Part shown: piece after piece, positions 11,265 through 22,825 of the stretch
Layout of the letters: each line of letters starts with the position of its first letter
Position numbering within the stretch: position 1 is the first letter of the stretch
From: Chelonoidis abingdonii
Taxonomy: Eukaryota > Chordata > Testudines > Testudinidae
Assembly: GCF_003597395.2 (NCBI RefSeq)
Contig: NC_133771.1
Location: 138,765,144 to 138,829,143, forward strand
Direction of reading: 5' to 3'
Length of the DNA stretch: 64,000 nt
Notes under the pieces: model-generated
Told to the model about the DNA's origin: nothing
Database searches by the model: none
What the model saw: the letters and a program-made list of their open reading frames with translations, nothing else
Translations under genes and position numbers: made by a program

Positions 11265-11602
11265 CAGTGGTTCTCAGCTAGGGAGTCTGAGGCCCCTGAG
11301 GGACCACGAGCAGGTTTAAAGGGCATCTACCGCAATAAACCAGAGAGCAGGGCTGGTGTTGGACTCACTGGGTCCCAGGGCAGAAAACCAAAGCCCAAGC
11401 CCAGTCATGTGAGGCTGAAGTCACAGCCTGACCCACAAAGCTTCGCAGGGCCCCCCGGGGCATGGGGCCTGGGCAGTTGCCCTGCTAGCTACTCTGGCTT
11501 TTAAGATATTGAATATGTGGGAAAAGTGTTGTGACACATGTGGGCTGAGGAATTGTTATAGCATCTTGGAGGCCTGAGGAAGAGAGAGGTTGAGAACCTC
11601 TG
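11265..11602. mobile_element. hAT-type MITE
   Basis: Terminal inverted repeats CAGTGGTTCTCAGC and GGTTGAGAACCTCTG. The right flank CTCTAGAT fits the nTCTAGAn hAT target preference; the left octamer does not match it, so the flank has decayed. GC-rich non-coding interior. Confidence 0.7.
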
Positions 11603-11610
11603 CTCTAGAT

Positions 11611-13815
11611 GGTGCTGGGCCTGGGTCAAATACAATAGATCTGATTCTTCTCTCTCTCTGACACTTGTGTAAATCAGGAGCAACAATTTTGTCAAATAAA
11701 TTAAGTGATTGTGGAGGGAAAAGAGTCATTCTCTGGTGCAGAGTGCACTCAGAGAGGGAAATCAAGTACTTTCCAAGGCCTCAAACTTCATTTCTTCTCA
11801 ACCTCATTTTTCAAACAGAACATTTCAAGAGGCAGAAGTTTGGCCTGCAAAGAACAGGTCTGCCATGCACTAATCTCACACAAACCTCTCTGGCTCCGAT
11901 ACCTCTTTGGTGATGGTTTTTCTGTTCATTTGTCAGTTTTGTTTTCTTTCCTGAAGAGTTTTGGTGCATAGCTCAGGAGACCAAGACAGCTTTCGTTAAA
12001 AATATAATCTCACTTTCCAATGGTAGATAATTAATAATGGAGGGAGAGGACCCATCAGAAGCACCACATCTGGATGATGGGAGCAGTAAATCTAAGACGT
12101 TTTTGTCACAAAAAAATGAGCTAGAAGCAGCCATGTTAGTAGAGTACAAGTGGCCCAGAACTCATGTTTGGGCAGAGCAAAACAAAAAACTCAAGCAATC
12201 TATGTTTGAAATTCTCCTCTGACTCTGGATCAGATAATCTGAGTGACTCTTAGGTACAGTTACACTAACAGCTGCATTTTAAAGAATTAGGGCAAGCCTG
12301 CTAAAATCTGAGCCAACTCAAATCTTTATCCAGAACTTCATCTCAACCTTTACTGGGGTTCCGAGAAGTCTGATTAGTTAGTTTTTCCTGTGGATGACTC
12401 TGTAGAAAAAGCATCTTAGCTTAGATAATTCAAAGCTTCTCTTCCAGGAAAGGCCAAAAAAGTTCTTCGCCCCATAGACTCTGAATACACTGTTTGATAA
12501 CCACAGGTATCCCTGAGGGGAAAAAACTTTCCCTGCTATAAGCTATCTTTATTAGCATTGAGATAGATCTCTCACTATAAATGGTGACAAACATTTTAAG
12601 ATATGTTCCTTGTTTGAAAGAGTTTATAATCTACACTAGCTAGTGTAAAAGACACTGTACAGCATGTTAGATCTAAATTCTACATAAAGATCCCTGGCTT
12701 GATGCCGCATAGCCCTGCTTGGTCAAACTGAGGAGCTCCACAGGCAGCGCCCTTCTCCTGCACTTCCAGCACCAGAGGATGTGAGCGAGAAAGGAAACCA
12801 GAAGAAGTTCCTACAAGGCTGTATATCACCAACACAGCATTTTTATGGATTGAGGCAACATCACAGGGGCGGTTTTGTGCATCTTCAAAACCTGGGGAAT
12901 TAGTTTATGAGCAACTGCATGTTGTCGAGAGGGTGTTGGTTGCAAATATGGAACCTCAATCATGGAACACATGTGGTGGGGGGAGGAGAGGAAAAACTCA
13001 AACAAGGCTCATCTTTATTACTGGTATCAAAAGGAATTTATTGGATTTTGCCATAGTAGCACAATTGGTGCCAAAAGCCAGATTAAGAGTCGTTCTGAAG
13101 AGGATTAATTCTGTTTTAGTAGAGAAATTGCACATTTCAGGTTACAACACATTAAATTTAACAATAGTTGAAAGCTAGAATTACATTTGTCTATATGGAT
13201 GGGTAGGGAGAATGACCAAAGTGTTATCAGCAATTCTGTGTTAAAGCAGTAGCCTTGATTGATTTTAGGGGGCTATTTTAATTCCCTTTCATTGGTGACA
13301 AAATAAATTGGAGGAATATAGAAATCCTGTGTGATTACTCTTAACTGACACAACAAAGCAGCTGGTACTGCACATATTTTCAGTTTATGGTGTGTGAAAT
13401 TATAGCCAAATCATCCATATATAGTGGTAAATAGATGAAAAATTAAATAAGATAAATAGCTTACTGATTTTTTCTCCAGCATTTAATACAACCAAAAGTC
13501 ACAGAGGGTTGTAGCTGTATCTGGCATAGATATAAAAAGGTCTTCACATTAGGATGGTTTGTAATCTTTCTTCCTCCTTCCTGGTCACACTTTATAACCA
13601 GAGACTATCAAAGCTAGCTTTCTTATTTACTTTAAAGCCAAATGGCCTATTGCCAACACTTGAGCTGAACAAAATCCAATAAAATTATTTTCGCTTAATA
13701 TTTCAACATAGGTCTGTTCAAAGTAATGATAAATTATAATTGTGAAGAGTCCATGTGGTCACAAGTTTGAAGAAAAGGTAAAGGTGGAGAAAGAAGAACA
13801 CACCACTACATTAAT
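11611..13815. other. Intergenic, no gene
   Basis: No exon, RNA gene or named repeat was recognised. The overlapping open frames at 11,665-11,971 and 12,933-13,178 lack protein-family features. Confidence 0.4.
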
Positions 13816-13820
13816 ATTGC

Positions 13821-15261
13821 TGTAATGGTGTGCACTCATCCCAGAATGCCCCCTCATGTCAAGATGCAGCATTGCAAGGGTTCTGCCTCTCTAGCACCTT
13901 CTAGTGGCTGATTCTGCAGTGGTCTTCCACTTCCAAGGCCTAGCCCGCTGGCCAGGTCCGCTCTCAGTCCAGTTCCTTTCCGGGGTTAACAGAAAACAAA
14001 TTTAAATCTCAACTCAAAATAGGATCTAAATGTTAAGTTCAAAAATATAAACTCTAGTCCTTCATAGAGATCCAAGTCAATGTTGTCAAGGTTAGACCCC
14101 CAACTAGGGCAGGTTACTTGTATTCGGGCAGGGAAAGCAAGCCTTTCTCATAGACTCATAGGTCAGAAAAGGACCAATCTGATCATCTAGTCTGACCTCT
14201 GCACAAAGCAGGCCACAGAACCCTACCCATCCACGTCTATAACAAACCCCTAACCTATGTCCGAGTTATTGAAGTTTCAAATTGTGGTTTGAAGACCTCA
14301 AGCTGCAGAGAATCCCACCAGCAAGTGACCCATGCCCCACGCTGCCGAGGAAGCGAAAACCTCCAGGGCCTCTGCCAATCTGCCGGAGGAAAACTCCTCC
14401 CGACCCCAAATATGGCGATCAGCTAAACCCTGAGCATGTGGGCAAGACTCACCAGCCAGGACTCAGGAAAGAATTCTCTGCAGTAACTCGGATCCATCCC
14501 ATTCCACATCCCATACACAGACTCATTGGGCAGATTATCTGCTGATAATCAAAGATCAATTGCCAAAATTAAATATCCTATCATACCATCCCTTCCATAA
14601 ACTTATCAAGCTTCAGTCTTAAAGCCAGATATGTCTTTTGCCCCACTACTCCCTGGAAGGCTGTTCCAGAACTTCACTCTCTAATGGTTAGAAACCTTCG
14701 TCTAATTTCAAATCTAAACTTCCTAATGTCCAGTTTTACCCATTTGTTCTTGTGTCTACATTGGTACTAAAGTCAAATAATTCCTCTCCCTCCCTAATGT
14801 TAATCCCCCTGATATATTTATAAAGAGCAAGCATATCCCCCCGCAGCCTTCTTTTGGCTAGGCTAAACAAGCCAAGCTCTTTGAGTCTCCTTTCAAAAGG
14901 CAGGTTTTCCAGTCCTCGGATCATCGTAGTAGCCCATCTCTGAACCCGTTCCAGTTTGAATTTCCTTTCTAGGCTTCACCTAGGACTAGCTCCTACTAGA
15001 AGTAGCCATGCCAGACATTTTTATGTGGCCTGCTGGATTCTGATTGGCCTCTTCCTGCTTCCAGCCCTTCTAGATGCCAGAGGACAAACTCCCAGCCCTT
15101 CTAGATGACTGCAGCTGATAATCAGAGGCCTGTCTAGGCAACTCCTGGAGGTCTGAACCAACTGCTCTTCCTTTCCAGCAGGACATCTTTTTAGGATGCT
15201 GTGTGGCAAGGCAGCAGGGCCTCTGGCAGGGGGCAGCAAATGTCTGGTACACCCCATCACA
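13821..15261. mobile_element. Solo LTR-like element with 5-bp target duplication
   Basis: Ends are TGTAATGGTGTGCAC (13,821) and GTACACCCCATCACA (15,261), imperfect inverted ends with TG...CA borders. ATTGC flanks both sides exactly (13,816-13,820 and 15,262-15,266), a 5-bp target duplication fitting a gypsy/ERV-type insertion. After removing the nested CR1 (14,149-14,963) about 620 bp remain, a normal solo LTR length. No internal genes. Transcriptional orientation was not determined. Confidence 0.75.
14149..14963 (-). mobile_element. CR1 LINE copy nested inside the LTR
   Basis: The 3' UTR begins at the left with TAGACTCATAGGTCAG and GATCATCTAGTCTGACCTCT. The ORF remnant (about 14,640-14,960, minus) reads MIRGLENLPFERRLKELGLF and SLAKRRLRGDMLALYKYI, the C-terminal CR1 ORF2. 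The heptamer CCTTTCT occurs at 14,142-14,148 and again at 14,964-14,970 and may be a target duplication; CR1 elements often lack one. 5'-truncated. Confidence 0.85.
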
Positions 15262-15309
15262 ATTGCTTTATCCAGTCCTCTGATAATTGTAAAACTGAAG
15301 GTATTGGTT

Positions 15310-16570
15310 CATAGAGTTTAAGGCCAGAATGGACCAACAGATCATCTAGTCTGACCTCCTGCATATCACAGACCACCACCACCCATATACTAAACTCCAA
15401 AACTGAAATTAGGTCAAAGTATTACAGCCGACAGGAAAGTAGATCATTATGTGCCTTGGGCAGAGAACAGAAGGCACCAAAGTACACCAATGCCTGAGGC
15501 CACAGTGGTGTCAGAGAACTGATTAAGTGAGAGATCCCCAGATATTCCCGGTATGGGACTCACTCTCCATGCTGCAGAGGAAGCCAAACAAAAAAAAATT
15601 GCGCAAGATCACTGCCAATCTGACATAGGAGAAATTCTTTCCTAGCCCTATATATAGCAGTCAGCAGATCCTGAATATATGAGCAAGACCCAGCCAGCTA
15701 AACACTTGAGAGAGAATGTTTGGTGCTGCCTCAGAACACAGGCCCTCCCCCATCCAGTGTCCCATCTCCAGCTGTGACCACCTCTGAGGCTTCAGAGGAA
15801 GGAGGGGGAGAAGACTACACTGGGGAGGGGAGATCCATTCCTGACCCGCATAGGTGACTGGCTGAAGCCTTGAAGAATGAATTTTAGGAATGTAAGACAA
15901 ACTGGAAGGGACCCTCAAGGTTGCTGAGTCCTGTCCCCTACCATCACAAGCAACCTCATCAAACAATCTCACTCATAAATTTGTCCAACTGTCTCTTAAA
16001 ACTGTTTAAGGCTTTTGTCCCCACAACTCCTTATGGGACGCTGTTCCAGAAATTCATTCCTCTGATGGTTAGAAATCTTCTAATTTCCAACCTAGATTTG
16101 TTCATGGCTAGTTTATACCCATTTGTTCTTGTGTCAGCATTGTCCTTTACCTCTTTATACTCCCTGGTGTTTACCGTCAAATGTATATATAGAAAATAAT
16201 CAGATCCACTCTGAGCCTTCTTTTTTGCTAGGCAAGCTCTGCCAGTCTCATCTCATAAGATAGGCCCTTGAATATCCCAGTAGCTCTTCTCTGCACCTGT
16301 TCCAGTCTGAAGTGATCTTTTTTGGAACATAGGTGACCAGATCTGTTCACAGTATTCCAGATGAGGTCTTACCAGAACCTTGTACAGTGACATTAATACT
16401 TGTCTATCTCTACTGGAAATGTCCCATCCTAGGTATCTGCATTTACTCTTTGTAGCTACAGCATATTGCTGGCTCATTATCGTCCTACACTTGACCAGCA
16501 CACCCAAATCTTCCTCCTTCTCTGTCATTTCCAGTTGAGGAGCCCCCAGCTTGTAGCAGAAATTTTTATT
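15310..16570 (-). mobile_element. CR1 LINE copy, 5'-truncated and decayed
   Basis: The left end is the 3' UTR (GTTTAAGGCCAGAATGGACC, CATCTAGTCTGACCTCCTGC). The minus-strand ORF remnant toward the right reads MTEKEEDLGVLV, SLYKVLVRPHLEYCEQIWSP, the CR1 ORF2 C-terminal block, with frameshifts. It is a different CR1 subfamily from the nested copy at 14,149, which keeps the 'ERRLKELGLFSL' form. Confidence 0.8.
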
Positions 16571-16579
16571 ATTAGACCC

Positions 16580-16695
16580 TAAAGTGATCCCGTGGGAGCT
16601 TGAGGGAAGGGGCAAGGGTGGGGTAAGGCCTGGGGCAGAGTGGGGGGAGTTGAGCACCCCCAGGACCCGGAGAAAGCTGGCACCTGTGGTAGGTG
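16580..16695. repeat. GC-rich unassigned repeat piece
   Basis: A G-rich block (GGGGCAAGGGTGGGG, GAGTTGAGCACCCCCAGGAC) that contrasts with its AT-rich neighbours. Class not recognised. Confidence 0.3.
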
Positions 16696-16699
16696 GAAG

Positions 16700-17290
16700 A
16701 GTTTGCTTATTCTTGGCCTCACTGAATGTATTCTATAATCTAGCTGTTAAAGTTTCTGAGAACTCTTTGTAAAATGCAACTGGGAACCTGTCTGCACCAG
16801 GAGTTTTTCCAAATTTCATTTCTTTTATCGCCTGAGTTAGTTCCATGATGTTTAGAGGAGCATCTAAAAGTTTGTTCCAAGAGTCAGAGATCTATAGCAG
16901 AAGCAATCCATTAAAAAAGTTATCTAGGGCATCCTTACCGATTTCTTCTTCAGCTAAATATAATTTAGAATAAAACCGTTGAAATTGTTTTTAATATGTG
17001 TTGTATATAATTTATTGCTACAATCATGAAATAGTAGCAATCTTATATCTGTTAGCCTTTTCCTGAATCTGCATTCAACAGCTTGCCAGCTCTTTCATCA
17101 GATTTCCAGTGGTTTTCCTTCAAACACTGCCTTTTGGGACAGAATTTTGTTGATTACATAACTTAGACCAATAAGGAGTCTGAGTTTTTCTGGGAGAGGG
17201 CAGAAGAATAGTTTACATCCAAGGCCTTGATTTCCTTTGCAAGAGTATCAATTCTATGTTCTCTGAATAGAGCTTGTAGCGCACTCTACA
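16700..17290 (-). pseudogene. L1/Tx1-type LINE reverse-transcriptase fragment
   Basis: Reading the minus strand gives KLYLAEEEIGKDALDNFFNG, a stop, then SDSWNKLLDAPLNIMELTQA, IKEMKFGKTPGADRFP and VAFYKEFSETL. This is the region from the end of the linker to reverse-transcriptase block 0/1 of the L1 superfamily (…I…MK.GK.PG.DG.P.EFYK.F). Upstream, at 17,000-17,150, HWKSDERAGKLLNA fits the preceding helix. Several stops and frameshifts are present. No 3' end follows on the left, so it is an internal fragment. Confidence 0.7.
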
Positions 17291-17639
17291 TCTAAGTCAT
17301 GTTGGTCTATAGGGTAGAAGCTGCAAATTTAATTCCAACAGTATCTGTGGCCATCTGTTGTAGCACTGCCATCAGCTGCATTCCATCAGGCTCAGGCATC
17401 ATTTTGTTTGTAGATGGGATGAGGAAGATCTCCTCGGTTTTTTCAGTGCTTTCAGATTTGGAGAGGAAGTTGCAGAGCTAGATATTATCTTGGGAATTTC
17501 TGTGGTCAGGCGCAATATTTCTTGGTGTTGTGTGATGGAGCTTAGGCAGATGATGTATGGGGATTCCCCATGGGCAGAATTCAGGCAGCATTTATCCACT
17601 TGGATCCCAGGATCTTCTGGTGTTCTGTACGCAATAACA
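17291..17639. other. Unassigned, between two LINE relics
   Basis: Open on both strands for about 60 codons but without motifs I recognise. It may belong to the 5' part of either LINE. Confidence 0.3.
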
Positions 17640-20270
17640 AGTAAAGGTGGGACACCTCCAGATACGATCCAAATGGGGTATCAGTCTTCCTTGGTTAAAC
17701 CATATATTTTTCCCACCCTCTCCCTATAATTGTCAAATATTTGGACATGGGGCAGTCATTTGTAAGGGAACAATGAGATGCAGTAAATGTGGAGGAAATC
17801 ACTCATGTGAGAACTATGTAGAAGGAACTGAACTTAATTGCAGGGGGAAAGCACAATGCAGTACATAAAGGATGTGCAGTTCCAGAACAAGCTAGAGAAA
17901 TACAAAAAAATAAAATTATTCAAAAAGTATCTCATGTGGAGGCTACCAAAAAGTTACCCACTGCAGACAACAGAAAAAGAAAAATACACAAGTAAGAGAA
18001 AAGACATACAGGAGCAGCAGAATACATCTCTCATCAGGGAAGAGAATACAAGAAGAAGTGGAGATGATGTATTGCTTGTAAGTAAAGAGAAGTTTATAGT
18101 GTTCATTATAGACGTAATTAACTGCACCTTGAAGAAAGGGAAAAATGAAGATCAAAATCACAGCAAAAGCAGCAGAAAAATATCTAAAGATAAACAACCT
18201 CTTGACAAACTGTATTCATGCAACTTTAAATGAAGGCAATAATACATCTTAAATAATATAGTCTTAATGATCCTTCTTTGGCATGTGCATAGTTTAATAA
18301 TGCATGGACAGGAATTTAAGAACCCCCATCTTTGAAATGGGAAAAAGCATGATGTAATATGTGTGCAAGAAAAATAGCTAAGAAGTAAACTTGTGTTCAG
18401 TCTTCTGGGATATGATATACTCCAGAAGGATCAAGAGGCTACCCGGGTATAGGGGGTAATCTGTGTATTTATAAAAGAGGGACTTACATACATCGAAATG
18501 GAGGTGCAGAAACTAAGTTTTGGATATAATGCTATTGAGAATCCCTTGCGGAACAAAAGACTTATATATAGAATTATAATGTTTGTAATGCACGTAAAAA
18601 AGTACTTATTTTAGAACTAGGAAAAAAAAATGTCAAAACCCATTCAAAGTTTGTGGAGACTTTAATAGTCATAATGACCTACAGGGAAGTAAGAGAACTG
18701 ATCTAAATGGGAAATGCTTAGAACAATTTATTGATATGCATAACCTGGTAATCTAGATTTAATTTAGTGGATGGATCCTTTTTAGTTTTGGATCTGGGAA
18801 TTACAACAAACAATATAGATGGTAAATTCAGCTGGGAAATTCATAAAGAGGATGGAATGGAAAGTGATCCATTCTCTACACTTATTGAATACCCAGGCTG
18901 AGGAAATGTCAAAAATACAAAAAGTTTCTCTCTGGAATTTTCAAAAAACTGATTGGGCCCTTTTCAAAATTAAATGCGATGAATAGTTATGCAGTAATGG
19001 TACAATGCTGGGGCCAGTGGACTGCGGCTGCTCTGCCTGGCCGCCTGGGGACCGATGCCGGGGGCCACGGAAGCAGCGGCTGGTATGGCTGTCCCCAGCA
19101 CCGCTCCAGCAGCTGACTTGTGTGGCTGTCCTAGGGGCCACCTGAGCAGCTGGCCCTGGAGCCAGCTGCTGGGGCAGCTCTGGGGTGAGCCACACTGGCC
19201 CACGCAGCAGTCACAGAGATCACGGAAAGTCATGGAATCCGTTACCTCAGTGACAGACACAGAGCCCTAACTATCAGGGTAAAAAAATGGGAAAAGGAGA
19301 TATTTTTTAAAAAGAAAAATAGAGAGAACTAAAATTTTTAGTCTTGGGAACTCAAATTACAGCTGGACAGCTATTCCCCTATTTGTGGATTTGAACTGTA
19401 CGAAAAAACTGAAGGAAGGAAAAGCACACATAATGACCAGTGACATTTCTGAATTCATTTATGAAAAATGGGGGCAGCTTTGGATCAAAAGTTGACAGCA
19501 TGGGTAGAATGGGAACAGCATTCTGTGTTGTTAGTCTCGGAATACAGAAATCTACAAGGCTATTGAATTATGGGACCATTTTGATGGCTGAACTAATGGG
19601 GATAATGTTAGCACTAACCTAGATAAGAGCTGTATGACTAGCTGTAGCTGTAATTTTATCTAATTCCTTGTCAGTCATAATAATAATCAGAACAGAGACT
19701 TCAGAAAGCAGAAATGACGTAAGTGAAATAATGTGTCTAACTGCGGAAATAATGTAAGCAGGTATCTGTGTAACAGTATCATGGATTTCAGAGCATATTG
19801 GAATTCCTGAAAATGAGATGGCTGGCAAAGCAGCAAAACTTGCTCTTAAAAATGAAGAGGATATTACGTTACCCTTAAGAAGACAAGAATTTAAAAGCAT
19901 AGTCACAAAGGAGCTTGCGAAGGAATGGTCCGAGCTATGCACTAAGGAAACAAACAGATGAAGGTTCTATGATGTATGCTCAAAAATAATACTATACTCC
20001 CCAGTCATGACAGGAAAGTGAAGTAGTCATTTTTACAGTGTTAACAGGTCATTGTTCCTTCAATAATAAATTAAATTTATTAAAAAGACACAAAGATGGG
20101 TTGTGTAATGTGTGCAAACCCAAAGAAACTATTGATCATGTCCTATGGCATTGTAGGCAATAATCTATAGAAAGTTTCTTTATGAAAAATTTAGTTGGCT
20201 TGGAATCAAAGATTCTTCCCTAAAAGGACTAATGAGAATGTCAGGGAAATGGAACAGTGGAAAAAGAAAA
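17640..20270 (+). pseudogene. RNase H-bearing LINE relic (I-like superfamily)
   Basis: Parts occur in element order. ORF1: GYQSSLVKPYIFPTLSL then zinc knuckle CQIFGHGAVIC (C-x4-H-x4-C) and a second, MRCSKCGGNHSC (about 17,680-17,860). Endonuclease: HDVICVQEK (about 18,350) and VCGDFNSHNDLQGSKRTDL (about 18,648), ending WNFQKTDWALFK (18,930). RNase H: FGSKVDSMGRMGTAFCV, MAELMGIMLAL, then VSWISEHIGIPENEMAGKAA (about 19,480-19,840), matching DGS, AEL.A. and W..GH.GI.GNE.AD.AAK. C-terminus: VLTGHCSFNNKL and CNVCKPKETIDHVLWHC. Stops and frameshifts are frequent. The reverse-transcriptase core is missing; a GC-rich block sits there. Clade is not settled: I, Ingi, Nimb or a relative is possible. Confidence 0.75.
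18965..19272. repeat. GC-rich insertion inside the RNase H LINE
   Basis: A roughly 300-bp block rich in CAGC/GCTG words (for example GAGCCAGCTGCTGGGGCAGC) between AT-rich LINE parts. The right side carries CACGGAAAGTCATGGAATCC and GTGACAGACACAGAGCCCTA, which reads like the end of a dispersed turtle element. Target duplication not found. Confidence 0.45.
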
Positions 20271-20829
20271 AAGCCTTTCTGCCTTTTCTTACGGATAGTA
20301 GGCTGAGTGAAAGGATATAAAAACAATAAAACTTGGCTAAAAATGAAGAAAGTGGCAGTTGTAATCTCATACGATGAGGTTGCTGCACTCAAAGACAAAG
20401 ATGGGGGCAACCCTGAGAAGGGAACAAGCTGTTAAGCTCCCCAGCCCTGATGAGAGGGCTGACAGCCAGCAGAGCCTCAACCTTCACAGAAGCATGAGGA
20501 TCCCCTGAGCTGAAAGGGGGAAAAGACTGAGACCCAGCAAACTCTGAAGTGGACTGTGCTACTCCCAGGGTTCTCTGAAGTAAAAGAGGCCCATACCCTC
20601 ACAGGAGCTGCCTCAAGTTTTGTTTGCTTCCTTTCTTTTCCTTCATACCTCTATTTAACTTTGTTTGTTGACTGTGGGGTGTTCTTCCCTGACAGGATAG
20701 AAACATCCAAGAGGCCTTGGCTAGAGGGATGGGTGCTGGCTCACTAGAATGACACATCTCCGTAGCACCCACTGGAATGGGAGTAAGTGAGTCCACCTGT
20801 GTGTGCTCTCCACATAACTCCTAAGGGGG
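20271..20829. other. Intergenic, no gene
   Basis: Nothing recognised. Open frames at 20,556-20,747 and the minus strand lack motifs. Confidence 0.4.
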
Positions 20830-22060
20830 CACTCTACCATGATACCCACCTTGCAATTCCTGTACTAATCCCCATCTTCTCTAGTTTAACTAATAATTTC
20901 TCATGTGTTACCGTGTCAAATGTTCTACTGAGTCCAAATATATTAGATCTACTTCATTTCTCATATCTAAAATATCAGTTATTTCTTTCAACAAGGAAAT
21001 GAGGTTAATCTAGAACAGTCTAACCTTGGGAAACCCATGTTTCATTACATCCCCTTTTCCGTTTACCTCCATGAATTTAAATATTCATTCCTTCACAATT
21101 TGTTCCAAAGTTTTGCATAATCTTGAAGCTAGATTAACAGGCCTGGAATTGCCAGGACCACTCCTCCCCACCCTACTTTCTTAAGTATAGGTACAATGTT
21201 AGCTAGTCTATAGTCATATGGTACTACTTTCAAATAGAGAGATGTATTAACATTCCTTTTTACCAGACTAGCAATCTCATGTGCTAGTTCTTTCAGTGTT
21301 CTAGAGTGGAAAATATCCAATCCCCCCAATTTGAGCACATTAAGCTCTTTGAATTTTTATTCCACTTCAGACATGGTAATTTTCATTTTTGATACTTATT
21401 CCCATCAGCCATCTTGCCTTCATATCCCTTTTCCATACTATCATGCTTATTGAAAACCTAGGCAAGGTATTCATTTAGTTTTTGGACCATACTTAGATTA
21501 TCTTTAATCTCTTCCCCGTCCACACCACATAGCAGCCCAACGTCATCCTCTTCTATTTCTTTTTTTACTTAAGTAACTAAAAAAACCTTTTATGTTCATT
21601 TCCTTGGCAAGAGCTAATTCAGTTGACTTTTAGCAATTCTCACTTTATTCGTACATTTTCTAACCTCCGAGTTGTAGTTTTCTTTGCTGATCAAATGTTT
21701 TTTTCCATTCCCTACAGGTTCTCTTCTTGCTCCTAATAACCCTTTTGAGTTGCTGTAGTCATCCAGAAAAAAGAACAAATACTTGTGGCACCTTAGAGAC
21801 TAACAAGTCTGGAGCCTTTCCCTGCCAGTTTCCCCCTCTTGCTCGGGATGCAAATTGCACATAGTTTTTGTATAGCTGATTTTAAAAAAATTCTAAGATT
21901 CCTCCACATTTAAGTCATTAAACTATTCAGTCCAGTTGACTTCTTTAACTAATTCCCTTCATTTTCCAAAGCCTGCCTTTTTTAAATAAAAACCCATAGC
22001 TGACATCAACTATGGTTCTGTTTGCTTTCTTTTCTGATACCTGTGTTCTATATTCTTTCT
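20830..22060 (-). pseudogene. CR1 LINE, reverse-transcriptase N-part and upstream linker
   Basis: The minus frame at 21,129-21,338 reads RTLKELAHEIASLVKRNVN then VPYDYRLANIVPILKKVG, the CR1 reverse-transcriptase block (P.DWR.ANI.PI.KKG). The region to the right (21,340-22,060) matches the acidic linker and endonuclease end of CR1 at low quality. The element 3' end is missing on the left. A short piece of another repeat, CTTGTGGCACCTTAGAGACT (about 21,768-21,807), interrupts it. Confidence 0.7.
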
Positions 22061-22469
22061 AAAAGATCTCTCATCTAGAGAGATTAGCAAAGCCACACAG
22101 GGACAGACTAATGCCCAAGACAGTCCAGTACATTTATAGAAAAGCTCCAGGAAAAGAATAAAACATTCATAAGTACTATAAAATATTTATGAAGTAATAT
22201 TTGCCCATGTATGATGCTAAACCCACCACAGGTGCCTTCTCAAGATGAAACTTGGTTGCAAAATTGATCTGAACTTGGCAAGGTATCTAGCAAATAGTCC
22301 TGGGGGGGAAAAAATCACTCAGGAATAGCTCAGAAAAAAACCAACATGAAGGTGGAGAGCAGCAAAGACAGAAGAACAAATAAGAGTTGCCTTTTCTTGC
22401 TTTCATTACAAATGAACTTTACAAGAGTAAATAAATTAATAATAATAATTTGCTTTTAATTAGAGATTG
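22061..22469. other. Intergenic, no gene
   Basis: No family recognised. It separates the CR1 piece from the hAT element. Confidence 0.4.
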
Positions 22470-22825
22470 GTCTGAACTAGGACTGTCAAGCAAGTAAAAC
22501 AAATGATTGCAATTAATTGCTCTGTTAAACAATAAAAGAATACCATTTATTTAAATATTTTTTGATGTTTTCTACATTTTCAAATATTGATTTCAATTAC
22601 AACACAGAATACAAAGTGTACAGTGCTCACTTTATTTTTATTACAAATATTTGCTCTGTAAAAAACAAAAGAAATAGTATTTTTCTATTCACCTACTACA
22701 AATACTGCAGTGCAATCTCTTTATCATGAAAGTTGAACTTACAAATGTAGAATTATGTACAAAAAAATTCTGCACTCAAAAACAAAACAACTGTAAAACT
22801 TTAGAGCCTACAAGTCCAATCAGTT

